From: Syntrophaceae bacterium UBA2280 | GTDB lineage: Bacteria > Desulfobacterota > Syntrophia > Syntrophales > Smithellaceae | Direction of reading: 5' to 3' | DNA: 64,000 nt | Assembly: GCA_002347685.1 (NCBI GenBank) | Contig: DDWS01000068.1 | Location: 43,559 to 107,558, forward strand | In this document: positions 8,588 to 17,752 of the stretch, in pieces | Numbering within the stretch: the first letter of the stretch is position 1 | How the letters are laid out: each line of letters begins with the position of its first letter | Notes under the pieces: model-generated | Seen by the model: the letters and a program-made list of their open reading frames with translations, nothing else | Database searches by the model: none | Told to the model about the DNA's origin: nothing | Made by a program: the position numbers and the translations under genes

Positions 8588-9427
8588 ATGATTATACGCT
8601 GCTTCGGGGCCAGGGGGTCCATACCTGTTTCGGGGAAAGATTATTTTCGCTACGGCGGCAACACGACCTGCCTGGAGATTCGCAACAGCCGGGGAGATAT
8701 CCTGCTTATCGATGCGGGATCGGGAATGCGGGAAGCGGGCAATGCCCTGCTTGCCGAGGGCCACCGGGATTTTACGTTGATCCTGACGCACGCGCACTGG
8801 GATCACATCATGGGATTTCCTTTTTTCAAACCGCTTTACCGCAAAGACACGTCCATCACTGTCTGGGGATGCGCATTTGCGCAGGATTCCATCAAGGACA
8901 TGCTCACGCGCGTCATGTCCGCCCCCTATTTTCCGATAAACTATGACGACGTTCACGCACATGTCGCCTACACGGATCCCTGCGGAGGTTTCTATCAGCT
9001 GGGCGGGCTGGCAGTCACCCCGATAGCGCTTTCCCACCCCAATCAGGGAACGGGCTACAAATTGTCGGAAAATGCAAAAAGCATCGTTTTTCTCACCGAT
9101 AATGAACTGGCGTTTGTTCATGAAGGCGGCCTGGCCTATGAAGATTATCGAACGTTTTGCCAGGGCGCGGACCTGCTGATTCACGACGCGGAATACCGCA
9201 ATGACGAATATCCGAAGAGGCGGGGCTGGGGGCACTCCACCATCGAACAGGCCGTGCAACTGGCGCTGGCCGCGGGCGTCAGGCAACTGGGATTGTTTCA
9301 CCATAATCAGGATCGCAAAGATGATGAAATCGATGACATGGTCGCCACCTGCCGGCGCCTGATCCGCGAGCAGGCGTCCGGGCTGGAATGCTTCGCTGTC
9401 CATCAGGGCATGGAACTTTCGTTTTAG
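8588..9427 (+). CDS. MBL-fold metallohydrolase (RNase Z/PhnP-like)
   Basis: A 279-residue metallo-beta-lactamase fold enzyme. It opens with CFGARGSIPVSG and RYGGNTTCLEI, as in the RNase Z/PhnP/cyclic-phosphodiesterase branch. The di-metal motif is THAHWDH (H-x-H-x-D-H), followed by a later His in ALSHPNQG, an Asp in FLTDNE and a His in LFHHNQD. The substrate is not predictable; phosphodiesterase activity is the family tendency. TAGGAGGAAT precedes the ATG. Monocistronic or leading the next two genes. Confidence 0.8.
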   Translation: MIIRCFGARGSIPVSGKDYFRYGGNTTCLEIRNSRGDILLIDAGSGMREAGNALLAEGHRDFTLILTHAHWDHIMGFPFFKPLYRKDTSITVWGCAFAQDSIKDMLTRVMSAPYFPINYDDVHAHVAYTDPCGGFYQLGGLAVTPIALSHPNQGTGYKLSENAKSIVFLTDNELAFVHEGGLAYEDYRTFCQGADLLIHDAEYRNDEYPKRRGWGHSTIEQAVQLALAAGVRQLGLFHHNQDRKDDEIDDMVATCRRLIREQASGLECFAVHQGMELSF

Positions 9428-9470
9428 TGCCTCAGGCACATCATCATTCATCCATGAGGAGGGAAGGGGT

Positions 9471-9863
9471 ATGTTGATCGTTTTTCATTTATCGTTCATG
9501 AGCGCGGCAGCGATCTGCCTGATCGCGGGAGTCAGCGTCGCCATGTTTTTGCGCAAAAACAAAAACTGGCTGAACATGCACAAGACGATAAACCTGACGG
9601 GCGTTTGCCTTTTATCGGCAGGCGCGATCATGGCGGTTGCCGGCGTGGCAAGCGGCAGTGGAGATCACTTCGCCGGGCTTCATCAGCGCATCGGCCTTGC
9701 CGTCCTTGTGCTTGTTTCTCTTACGGCATTTCTGGGATTTTACTCCTTCAAGGCAGCCAATAAATCGGCTGTGCGCACCGCGCACCGCTGGGCGGGAAGA
9801 GTGTCGATCATCGGGATTCTCACTGCCCTTGTGCTGGGCCTGAGGATGATCGGAATCCTCTGA
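9471..9863 (+). CDS. Four-helix membrane protein, cytochrome b561-like
   Basis: A 130-residue protein with four predicted membrane helices (about 3-24, 40-60, 73-92, 110-128). Histidines at 6, 37, 71 and 105 sit near the helix ends in the spacing of b561-type di-heme proteins, including HK-x4-G, LH-x3-G and AHRWAGR. This suggests a small heme electron carrier. Heme binding is inference from pattern only. An AGGAGGGAAGG site precedes the start. The ygiQ-like gene begins 2 bases after the stop. Confidence 0.55.
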   Translation: MLIVFHLSFMSAAAICLIAGVSVAMFLRKNKNWLNMHKTINLTGVCLLSAGAIMAVAGVASGSGDHFAGLHQRIGLAVLVLVSLTAFLGFYSFKAANKSAVRTAHRWAGRVSIIGILTALVLGLRMIGIL

Positions 9864-9864
9864 C

Positions 9865-11565
9865 ATGTTTTTGCCGACCACCAACGAAGAATTCAAAAAA
9901 CGGGGATGGACAAAGCCTGACATCATTTTGGTGACGGGCGACGCCTATATCGACAGTCCGCACATCGGCGTGGCCGTGATCGGCCGCGTTCTGGCAGATG
10001 CGGGCTACCGCGTGGGCATCATCGCCCAGCCGGATATGAAAAGCGGTCAGGATATCCGCCGCCTGGGCGAACCGGGCCTTTTCTGGGGCATAACCGGTGG
10101 ATGCATGGATTCCATGGTGGCCAATTATACGGCAACGAAAAAAAAGCGGCGCGAAGATGATCTGACACCCGGCGGGAAAAACAACCGCCGTCCCGACCGG
10201 GCCGTCATCGCCTACGCGAACCTCATCCGACAGTACTTTAAAAACACCAGACCGCTGGTTTTAGGCGGTGTGGAAGCCGGCATGCGACGTGTTGCGCATT
10301 ACGATTTCTGGTCGGACACAGTTCGCCGTTCGATCCTTTTTGACGCGCGCGCCGATATTCTGGCCTATGGCATGGCGGAAACGGCGATCATCGAAATCGC
10401 ATCCAGGCTTTCAGCAGGCAAAGATATCCGGAATATTCGAGGTACCTGCACGATCGAGAGTGAACCGCCGGAAGGCTATTTGAAGCTGCCTGCGTTTGAA
10501 AAGGTCGCCGCCGACAAAAAAGCGTTTGCCGAGATGTTTGAGATTTTTCACGCCGAAAACGATCCGGTAACGGCAAGAGGTCTATACCAGATGCATGGCA
10601 ACCGCTGCCTGGTTCATCATCCGCCGTCACCGCATCTGACCGTCGCAGGACTCGACGCGATTTATGCGCTTCCCTTTTTACGTCGCGTTCATCCTTATTA
10701 CGCCGTGCAGGGCTGCGTTCGCGCGATGGATACGATTTCATTTTCGCTCACCACGCATCGCGGCTGTTTCGGTGAATGCCTTTTTTGTTCCATTGCATTG
10801 CATGAAGGACGTACGATTATCAGCCGCAGCGAGGCATCCATTCTGGCCGAAGCCGGAAGGATAGCAAAGCTTCCTGAGTTCAAAGGCTACCTCGTGGATG
10901 TCGGCGGCGCAACCGCCAACATGTATGGCATCGACTGCGCGCGCAAGAAGACTCACGGTGCCTGCACCGACAGAGGCTGCCTGTATCCGCAGGTCTGTCC
11001 GTCATTGAGAGTGGATCACACGAGGCAGATTCGCCTGCATAAAATGCTGCGGGACATATCGGGCGTGAAGAAGGTGTTTGTCGCCTCCGGCATTCGTCAC
11101 GATCTGGTTTTGGCCGATCAAAAACACGGCGCGGCCTATCTGCGGGAGCTGATCAAACACGGCATCTCCGGCCAGTTAAAGATTGCGCCCGAGCACGCAT
11201 CTCCCGGTGTATTGAAACGGATGGGCAAGCCGCAGGCAAAAACGCTGATCGATTTTAAGAGCCTTTTTGATCATATCAATGATCAGGAAGGGAAAAAACA
11301 GTTCCTGACCTATTATTTCATCGCCGCGCATCCGGGATGCACACAAGAGGACATGCAGGCATTGAAAATCTTTGCGACGCGCGAACTGCATACCACCCCG
11401 CAGCAGGTGCAGATCTTCACACCGCTTCCCTCCACCCAATCCGCGCTCATGTACTGGACGGGAACTGACCCGTCAGGCGGCAAAAAGATATTTGTCGAAA
11501 AAGATCCGGTGAAAAAACAAAGGCAGAAAGACATTGCCACCGCGGGCAGAAAACAAAAGCGTTAA
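9865..11565 (+). CDS. YgiQ-family radical SAM protein (UPF0313)
   Basis: A 566-residue radical SAM protein. The cluster motif near residue 300 reads CFGECLFC, the CxxxCxxC that binds the [4Fe-4S] cluster. Other YgiQ hallmarks are the N-terminal TGDAYIDSP and VLGGVEAGMRR, DVGGATANMYG after the cluster, a Cys-rich CTDRGCLYPQVC segment, and IAPEHASPGVLKRMGKP. The reaction is unknown for the family. The length is close to other truncated-tail YgiQ proteins; E. coli YgiQ is longer. It follows the b561-like gene closely. Confidence 0.92.
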   Translation: MFLPTTNEEFKKRGWTKPDIILVTGDAYIDSPHIGVAVIGRVLADAGYRVGIIAQPDMKSGQDIRRLGEPGLFWGITGGCMDSMVANYTATKKKRREDDLTPGGKNNRRPDRAVIAYANLIRQYFKNTRPLVLGGVEAGMRRVAHYDFWSDTVRRSILFDARADILAYGMAETAIIEIASRLSAGKDIRNIRGTCTIESEPPEGYLKLPAFEKVAADKKAFAEMFEIFHAENDPVTARGLYQMHGNRCLVHHPPSPHLTVAGLDAIYALPFLRRVHPYYAVQGCVRAMDTISFSLTTHRGCFGECLFCSIALHEGRTIISRSEASILAEAGRIAKLPEFKGYLVDVGGATANMYGIDCARKKTHGACTDRGCLYPQVCPSLRVDHTRQIRLHKMLRDISGVKKVFVASGIRHDLVLADQKHGAAYLRELIKHGISGQLKIAPEHASPGVLKRMGKPQAKTLIDFKSLFDHINDQEGKKQFLTYYFIAAHPGCTQEDMQALKIFATRELHTTPQQVQIFTPLPSTQSALMYWTGTDPSGGKKIFVEKDPVKKQRQKDIATAGRKQKR

Positions 11566-11643
11566 AAGAGGACATAGACTAAAACCGGGGAATCCATCCC
11601 CATGATCGTGTAAACCTGAAATTTCTGTTCCGACTCCCTTCGT

Positions 11644-14600
11644 TCAGTCAGACAGGGCTTCGCGAATTTTTTGTGACAGGTCGTCCAGGCGGTAGGGTTT
11701 CTGCAGGAAAGTACGGGCACCCTTTTCCATGATGGCCTGGGCTTTGCCGTTGAGGCTGTAACCACTCGACAGAATCACCCGGACGGATGGATTGACCGCT
11801 TTAAGCGCGTCAAACGTGTCGGAGCCACTCATGCCCGGCATGATCATATCCACAATAACCAGATCGATATCCGCATGCTTTCGGGTGTAAACGGCCACCG
11901 CTTCGTCGCCGCTTGTGGCGGTGAGGACGGTATAACCCAGTTCTTCGAGCAGTCGGCCGGTCACTTCGGTAATGACCGTTTCGTCATCCACAAGCAGGAT
12001 GGTCTCCCGGCCGCCTGTCAACACCCGCTCTGAAGGCTCTTCGCAGACGACGGTATTAGAGGTGGCAGGCAGGTAGAGGTTGAAGGTTGTTCCCTGGCCC
12101 TTTTCGCTATAGACGTTGATGGTGCCGCCGTGACCCTTGATAATTCCGTAGGCGGAAGCCAGCCCCAGCCCGGTCCCGCGGCCCATTTCCTTGGTGGTGA
12201 AAAAAGGATCAAATATCCTCTGTTTGATGTTTGCGTCCATGCCGACGCCGGTGTCGGTTACGGATATTTTAACGTAACGGCCGGGCATTAAATCGTAGGT
12301 TTTCGCAAGGGCAATATCAAAAACCACATTTTCCGTTTCCAGATAAAGGGAGCCGCCACCGGGCATGGCCTGCCAGGCATTGACAAACAGGTTCAGCATG
12401 ACCTGCTCGAGCTGGCCGCGGTCCGCCTCCACGATCCAGATATTTTCCGCGTACTTTTCGAAAATGAGGATTTCCTTTCGGGTCCTGCCGAAAAGGCCGA
12501 CAGCCTTGCCGACTAAATCGTTGAGATTGACCGGTACGACTTCATAACGGCCGGCGCGGGCAAACCCCAGTAATTGTTTGGTGACATTCGCGCCGCTTTG
12601 GACCAGCGTCTGGATCGCCGTCAGCTGACCGTAATACGGGTGTGTTGCGTCCACCTCCAGCAGCATCAGCGACGTGTAGCCCTGGATGCCCATCAGCAAA
12701 TTATTGAAGTCGTGCGCGATGCCGCCGGCCAGCGTTCCGATGGCTTCCATCTTCTGGGCCTGATAGAGCTGTCCGGTCAGCTTTTTGTGTTCCTCTTCCA
12801 TCCGGAAACGATCGGACACATCGCGGGAAATCCCGCGGAAACCGGTCGGGTTTCCCTGCGCATCGCGGATGAGGGAGGCGGACATTTCCATGTGACCGAT
12901 GCTGTTGTCGCGACGGAACATTTCGCAGTCCAAAACCCGCGCGGGTTTTCCGGATCGGTAGACTTCGTTGAACGCCGCATTTATCCTTCCGGCCACTTCC
13001 GGGGTCGTATACTGGCTGTGATTCGTGCCGATAATATCCTCACGTTTGTGGCCTGTCCAGCTGAAAGGTTTATTGAGAAACGTAATATTGCCTTTCAGAT
13101 CCGACTCGAAATAATCGTCATCAATGTTTTCGATAATGGACCGGTAGCGCTCTTCGCTCTCCCGCAGGGCGTTTTCCGCACGCTTTTGTTCGGTAATGTC
13201 GGTCAAAAAACTGATCACTGCGGGTTTCCCCTGGAAAATGATCTCCGTTGCGTTCACGCTTAAGTGGACCACGGAGCTGTCCGGCTTGATGGCGCGTGCT
13301 TCGTAAGAGGCGGCATTCGGATTTCCCTTTTTCCTGGCCTTGAGATATTTTTTGCCCAGGCCGATGTCATCCGGGTGAAGGTAAATATCCGCCTTTTTGC
13401 CGATGACGTTTTCATCAGGCCTGCCGATGGTATTCATCAGCCGCGAGTTGACGTACAAATACTGGCCTGTTTCGATGTCGGTAATAATGATTCCGTCGCT
13501 GGTGTTTTCCAGGGCGGTCCGGTAGAGCACCTCGCTTTCGCGCAGGCGCTCTCCATCCTTACGGCGCGAGGTGATGTCCATGACCATGGAGCGGGTCATG
13601 ACGAAGCGGCCCTGATCGTCTGTCACCGCCGAAGCCGTGACCAGGACGGGAATATTTGAGGCGTCATTGCTCAGCATGGTGTATTCCACGTTGCGCACGA
13701 TGCCCTGCTCCTTTAAGCGGGCAAAAGCACTCAAAAAGGTTTCACGGCTGGATTCCGCCAAAATCCGCGTGTAGGGCTGGCCGATCAGTTCTTCACGGGT
13801 ATAACCCAGCCAGGAAAGCTCCGTATCGTTTATGCGTACGATGTTTCCGTCGGCATCCAGCGAGTGATACCCGCAGGGGGCGTTATGATACAGGTCATGG
13901 ATTTCGCGCGCCGAAGCGACCAGGTCTTCTTCGATCTGGCGCCTTTTTTGAGCCGTGAGACTTTCACTGCGATACCGCATCAAGCCATAGCCAATGGCGG
14001 CAAAAACCAAAAGCAGGATCATGCTCAGCAAAAGAATGTGATTCCTGCTGCCTTTGAGTATGGCAAACAGGAAATCTTCGGATGTGGATACCAGGATCGA
14101 CCAATGGGTGTCGCCGACACGCACGGGCAGATAAACGGCATGTCTTCTCGAGCCGTCTTGATGTCCGGCTGCGGTAAAATCCCTATAGGTGGCGATACCG
14201 TCTTTCCCCTGGATCATTTCCCCGAGCATGGCGAGGTATTCAGGAGCGTTCCGATGGGCTTCAAACGCGGAGCGCCCCTGATGACCGGTGACAGAGCAGT
14301 AGATGATGGTTCCCTGCTCGCTGATGAGCTGGGCATAGCGATACTTGTCAGTATGAAGGTCGGCCAGATAGGTTTTCGCCAGATCGTCAAAAGAAACAAG
14401 AAAACCGACCGTTCCATCGAAGGTTTCTCCCCGGTAAACCGGTACGTGAATGGCGATCGCGTCATAACTCTGGACGGCCTTGAAAATGTCGCTGATCACC
14501 GGCCGGCGGGTCTGGAGGACTTTCTGCATATGGGGTTGGGCGGAGATGTCCGAGCCGACCGTGCCCGGAACATCCGGCCAGGAAAAGATAATCTTTCCCC

Positions 14601-14907
14601 GTGCGTCCACGCGCGACACGCCCCGGACGTGGTTTCCCGTGATTGTCTGAAAAGAGGTAAGAAGGTTTTTTCCATTCCGGTCCAAACGGATGATGTGTTC
14701 GTCTGCGGCCAGGTAACTCAATGTGTTGAGCTTGTGATCAAAATCGTTTTCAATGCCTTTGGCGGCCAGGCGCGCGTAAACGGTCTGTCGGTTGTTCAAT
14801 TCCTGTACGGCATGCTTTTTGATTTCTGTGTAGATGGAGAAAATGAAAGCCCCGCAGACCATCAGGCAGATACTCAGGAAAACGAACTGTCTTTTGTAGG
14901 ACATCAT
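11644..14907 (-). CDS. Hybrid sensor histidine kinase: extracytoplasmic sensor, PAS repeats, kinase, receiver
   Basis: A protein of about 1087 residues. Order: membrane helix near 10-30; an extracytoplasmic Cache-like domain to about 290; a second helix; three PAS domains in about 340-715; HisKA with the phospho-His in AGGIAHDFNNLL; HATPase with the GTGLGLASAYGI lid; and a C-terminal receiver (DDE acidic pair, phospho-Asp in VIVDMIMPG, Lys in FLQKPY). The TTG at 14925 is in frame, but ATG 14907 with AAGGAAGG is better. The kinase points away from the ketosynthase cluster; a link is possible but unproven. Confidence 0.92.
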   Translation of the reverse strand: MMSYKRQFVFLSICLMVCGAFIFSIYTEIKKHAVQELNNRQTVYARLAAKGIENDFDHKLNTLSYLAADEHIIRLDRNGKNLLTSFQTITGNHVRGVSRVDARGKIIFSWPDVPGTVGSDISAQPHMQKVLQTRRPVISDIFKAVQSYDAIAIHVPVYRGETFDGTVGFLVSFDDLAKTYLADLHTDKYRYAQLISEQGTIIYCSVTGHQGRSAFEAHRNAPEYLAMLGEMIQGKDGIATYRDFTAAGHQDGSRRHAVYLPVRVGDTHWSILVSTSEDFLFAILKGSRNHILLLSMILLLVFAAIGYGLMRYRSESLTAQKRRQIEEDLVASAREIHDLYHNAPCGYHSLDADGNIVRINDTELSWLGYTREELIGQPYTRILAESSRETFLSAFARLKEQGIVRNVEYTMLSNDASNIPVLVTASAVTDDQGRFVMTRSMVMDITSRRKDGERLRESEVLYRTALENTSDGIIITDIETGQYLYVNSRLMNTIGRPDENVIGKKADIYLHPDDIGLGKKYLKARKKGNPNAASYEARAIKPDSSVVHLSVNATEIIFQGKPAVISFLTDITEQKRAENALRESEERYRSIIENIDDDYFESDLKGNITFLNKPFSWTGHKREDIIGTNHSQYTTPEVAGRINAAFNEVYRSGKPARVLDCEMFRRDNSIGHMEMSASLIRDAQGNPTGFRGISRDVSDRFRMEEEHKKLTGQLYQAQKMEAIGTLAGGIAHDFNNLLMGIQGYTSLMLLEVDATHPYYGQLTAIQTLVQSGANVTKQLLGFARAGRYEVVPVNLNDLVGKAVGLFGRTRKEILIFEKYAENIWIVEADRGQLEQVMLNLFVNAWQAMPGGGSLYLETENVVFDIALAKTYDLMPGRYVKISVTDTGVGMDANIKQRIFDPFFTTKEMGRGTGLGLASAYGIIKGHGGTINVYSEKGQGTTFNLYLPATSNTVVCEEPSERVLTGGRETILLVDDETVITEVTGRLLEELGYTVLTATSGDEAVAVYTRKHADIDLVIVDMIMPGMSGSDTFDALKAVNPSVRVILSSGYSLNGKAQAIMEKGARTFLQKPYRLDDLSQKIREALSD

Positions 14908-14976
14908 GTCGGCGCCTTCCTTCAAGTGCCTGTGAAATCGAACGGTCCGGTCTTCACTTTCAGGCAGTATAAGGAG

Positions 14977-15003
14977 AATAACCGGTTAAGTCAACCAGTT
15001 ATT
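14977..15003. promoter_or_regulatory. 27-bp imperfect inverted repeat, candidate operator
   Basis: AATAACCGGTT (14977-14987) and AACCAGTTATT (14993-15003) are reverse complements with one mismatch around a 5-base spacer. The site lies between the divergent sensor kinase and ketosynthase genes, where a regulator could control either. No regulator gene is adjacent. Confidence 0.45.
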
Positions 15004-15083
15004 GTCTGCCGGCTGCGTTCGGCGGGCGGGGTTTCGTCGTGCGTATGCGGGTGCGACAAGAAACCCTACCCTTGAATAATGAT

Positions 15084-15112
15084 TTGACTTTTCGGCCTCT
15101 CCATTTTAAGTT
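15084..15112 (+). promoter_or_regulatory. Weak sigma-70-like promoter for the ketosynthase cluster
   Basis: TTGACT at 15084-15089, a 17-base spacer and TAAGTT at 15107-15112. The -35 is good and the -10 poor. It would give a leader of about 40 bases before ATG 15159. Confidence 0.3.
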
Positions 15113-15158
15113 TTAAAAGTTTTTAAAAAGCGGCAACGTCGTGCCGGAAACGGAAAGT

Positions 15159-16409
15159 ATGCAAAAGCAGAAACGAATTGTTATTACAGGCCTGGGAACA
15201 AAAAACGCGATTGGCGCGGATGCCGTGCAATTTGCCGACGCTCTGCGTGCCGGTGTCTGCGGCATTGAGCCGATTGATTTGTTTGATACGTCCGAATTCC
15301 GCACACATAAAGGCGGTCAGATCAGGAACTTTGTCGCCCGTCAGTCGATTCCGGAAGAATATTCAATAAAAAGAATGTCGCGGGCCGATCAGCTTTCCTT
15401 TGCGGCCACCCTCGAAGCGCTTACCGACGCAGGGCTCTATCCTCTGACGGAAAATCTCGGTGACGAAACGGGTGTTGCCATCGGCGGCGGCTCCGGCGGC
15501 CTTCTGGAGGCGGAAAGCTTTTATACGGAGCTGATGAGCAGAGGTTTCGACCGGGCGAGGTTTTCTCAACTGTCGAGTATCTATTGCGCGTCGTCCGCCG
15601 ACCGGATCGCTTCGAATCTGGGTCTTTTCGGTCCTAAAACCACGTTTATGACCGCCTGTTCGGCCGGCGCCACCGCGCTGGGGTATGCCAGGGACATGAT
15701 TTTGAGCGGACAGGCGAAAATGATGATCGCAGGCGGTGTGGAACCGATGTGCCGGATTACCTATGCCGCGTTTAACGCGCTTAAATCCGTGGAGGAGGAC
15801 GTCTGCCGGCCGTTTGACAAAAACCGCGCCGGGCTTTCGCTGGGCGAGGCGGCGGCCATCGTCGTCATGGAGCCTTTGGAGGCGGCGCTTGAGCGGGGCG
15901 CGAAAATTTACGGCGAAATCCTGGGTTACGGTGTGACCTGTGATGCATTTCACATGACCGCGCCCGATGAAAAAGCCTCCGGCGCCGTGCGGTCCATGCA
16001 GGCGGCGCTCAAAGACAGCGGTCTTTCCACGGAAGATATTGATTACATCAACGCGCATGGAACCGCCACGCCGGTCAATGACGTAACGGAAACCAGAGCC
16101 ATCAAGGCGCTCTTCGGAAAGCGGGCCTATTCCATACCCGTCAGTTCAACAAAATCCATGCACGCCCACACCCTGGGCGCGGCAGGCGCGCTCGAAGGCA
16201 TTGTCTGTCTTCTGGCTTTGACGCACGGATTTATTCCGCCGACCATCCATTCACAGGAGCGCGATGACGAATGCGATCTCGATTATGTGACCCAGGGCAC
16301 CCGAAACAAAGAGTTGCGCGTGGTGCTTTCCAATTCTTTTGCCTTCGGCGGCAACAACACCACGCTGATTTTCGGGCGGTATGAGGGGCCGGGGGCAGTC
16401 CATGGTTAA
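15159..16409 (+). CDS. Beta-ketoacyl synthase (FabF-like), catalytically complete
   Basis: A 416-residue condensing enzyme. The Cys-His-His triad is intact: Cys167 in MTACSAG, His300 in NAHGTATP and His337 in KSMHAHTLGAAG, with Lys332. It should perform decarboxylative Claisen condensation with an acyl-carrier-protein-bound malonyl unit. ATG 15159 (MQKQKRIVITG) with CGGAAAG upstream is preferred over the in-frame GTG at 15141. Its stop overlaps the next gene's start in ATGGTTAA, so it is coupled to the degenerate partner, as in KS-alpha/KS-beta pairs. It looks like a pathway-specific KS, not the housekeeping FabF, since no ACP or FabG is adjacent. Confidence 0.88.
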   Translation: MQKQKRIVITGLGTKNAIGADAVQFADALRAGVCGIEPIDLFDTSEFRTHKGGQIRNFVARQSIPEEYSIKRMSRADQLSFAATLEALTDAGLYPLTENLGDETGVAIGGGSGGLLEAESFYTELMSRGFDRARFSQLSSIYCASSADRIASNLGLFGPKTTFMTACSAGATALGYARDMILSGQAKMMIAGGVEPMCRITYAAFNALKSVEEDVCRPFDKNRAGLSLGEAAAIVVMEPLEAALERGAKIYGEILGYGVTCDAFHMTAPDEKASGAVRSMQAALKDSGLSTEDIDYINAHGTATPVNDVTETRAIKALFGKRAYSIPVSSTKSMHAHTLGAAGALEGIVCLLALTHGFIPPTIHSQERDDECDLDYVTQGTRNKELRVVLSNSFAFGGNNTTLIFGRYEGPGAVHG

Positions 16410-17658
16410 TCATCAGGAAAGACCGGACACGGAGCGTATTGTGATCACAGGCCTGGGCATGGTGACGCCGCTGGGTGTAGGTAACGAAGAATTTTCCCGC
16501 AGGCTCTTTGCGGGCGATTGCGCCATTGACGTCGTGCAGGCGTTTGATACCGGCGCACTGACATCGCATCTGGGTGCGGAGGTGAGAAATTTCGCTCCGC
16601 GCGATCATATTTCCGTCAAGAATCTGCGGCGCATGGACAGGATCTCGCTCATGACGGCCGCTTCCGCGCGACTCGCGCTCGATGACGCGAATCTGGCCGT
16701 GACGGAAGAAAACCGCGACCGCGTCGGCATGGTGCTGGGAACGGCGTTCGGAGCGACGGATGTCACGGCGCAGTTTGCCGGCACGCTGCTTTCCGAAGGC
16801 CCGTCTTCGGTCAATCCGATCCTGGTGCCTAATACGGTGATGAACGCGCCTGCGGGGCACACGTCCATCGAGCTGGGATTTCGAGGCGTCAACACCACCG
16901 TCACGCATTTTGCCGTGTCGGCGGAAACCGCCATCGCCTATGGAGTCTCTGAAATCCGGCGTGGCGCGGCGGATGTGATCCTGACCGGCGGTGCGGATAT
17001 TCTATCCAAATTCTATTATGAGTCCCTGTCGAAGTTTCGCGGCTTGTCTCGCGGCAACGGGCAAGGGGAAGGGGAAGGGGCCCGTCCTTTTGACGAGGCG
17101 AGAAACGGCTATGTGGCGGGGGAGGGATGCGGCATTCTTTGTCTGGAGAGCCTTGCTTCCGCGCGCGGGCGCGGTGCGAATGTTTACTGTGAAATCAGCG
17201 GCGCGGGTCTGGGATCATCTCCTGCCCCGCCTACCGACTGGCCGCAAAGCACGGAGGGTATTTGCCGCGCATTTAACCGGGCATCGGTAAACGCGGGCGT
17301 GAGTTTCGGGAAAATCTCGGCGATTATGGCGTCGGCCAACGGCAGCCGGATACTGGATCGGACAGAAGCCTGCGCCTATGAAGCGCTTTTTACCGCCTGT
17401 GATCCAAAGCCGCCCGTCACGTCAATCAAAGGTGCGATCGGTGAGAGTTTTTCCGGTGGCGGGATTCGGGCTTGCGCTTTGGCTTTGTCTGTGAAAAGAA
17501 ACCTTTTGCCTCCGACCGTCGGACTTCTGCGGCCCGAGTCAAGTCTGCCCTTTGTGACGGGCGGGCCGTCAGCCGTTTCGATGAATCACGCGGTGCTCGC
17601 CGGTATTTCTTTTGGCGGAACTTATGCGTACCTGATGATGAGTCGTTGTGAAAGCTGA
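16402..17658 (+). CDS. Degenerate ketosynthase, chain-length-factor-like
   Basis: A 418-residue thiolase-fold protein plainly homologous to the upstream ketosynthase (ERIVITGLGMVTPLG opening; GGAD and ACALAL segments). A gapless alignment puts Ala171 at the active-site Cys; NAHGTATP becomes SANGSRIL, and KSMHAHTLGAAG becomes KGAIGESFSGGG, so all three catalytic residues are lost. This is the pattern of chain-length factors, which pair with a KS and set product length. ATG 16402 overlaps the upstream stop by 8 bases; the in-frame ATG at 16381 is an alternative. Function by analogy, not shown. Confidence 0.8.
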   Translation: MVNHQERPDTERIVITGLGMVTPLGVGNEEFSRRLFAGDCAIDVVQAFDTGALTSHLGAEVRNFAPRDHISVKNLRRMDRISLMTAASARLALDDANLAVTEENRDRVGMVLGTAFGATDVTAQFAGTLLSEGPSSVNPILVPNTVMNAPAGHTSIELGFRGVNTTVTHFAVSAETAIAYGVSEIRRGAADVILTGGADILSKFYYESLSKFRGLSRGNGQGEGEGARPFDEARNGYVAGEGCGILCLESLASARGRGANVYCEISGAGLGSSPAPPTDWPQSTEGICRAFNRASVNAGVSFGKISAIMASANGSRILDRTEACAYEALFTACDPKPPVTSIKGAIGESFSGGGIRACALALSVKRNLLPPTVGLLRPESSLPFVTGGPSAVSMNHAVLAGISFGGTYAYLMMSRCES

Positions 17659-17752
17659 TCCGCGAAAAAAAATATACGTGCACGATTCAATCGTCCATTC
17701 GGCGGCTGGATAAATGACGCATAACCAAATAAAAATAATAAAATGAGGACGT

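Noticed and set aside
8501..9451. Minus-strand open frame of 316 codons over the MBL gene
   Set aside because: It is a shadow of the clear MBL enzyme on the plus strand and shows no recognisable motifs.
11586..11602. Hairpin GGGGA-ATCCA-TCCCC after the YgiQ-like gene as terminator
   Set aside because: Five-base stem only, with no T-run on either strand; too weak to call.
13864..15075. Plus-strand 403-codon frame opposite the sensor kinase
   Set aside because: It covers the kinase's PAS and sensor regions in antisense and contains no domain signature.
17659..17752. B12 riboswitch upstream of the radical SAM gene
   Set aside because: The gap is only 94 bases and I see no B12-box or the large conserved core such an element needs.
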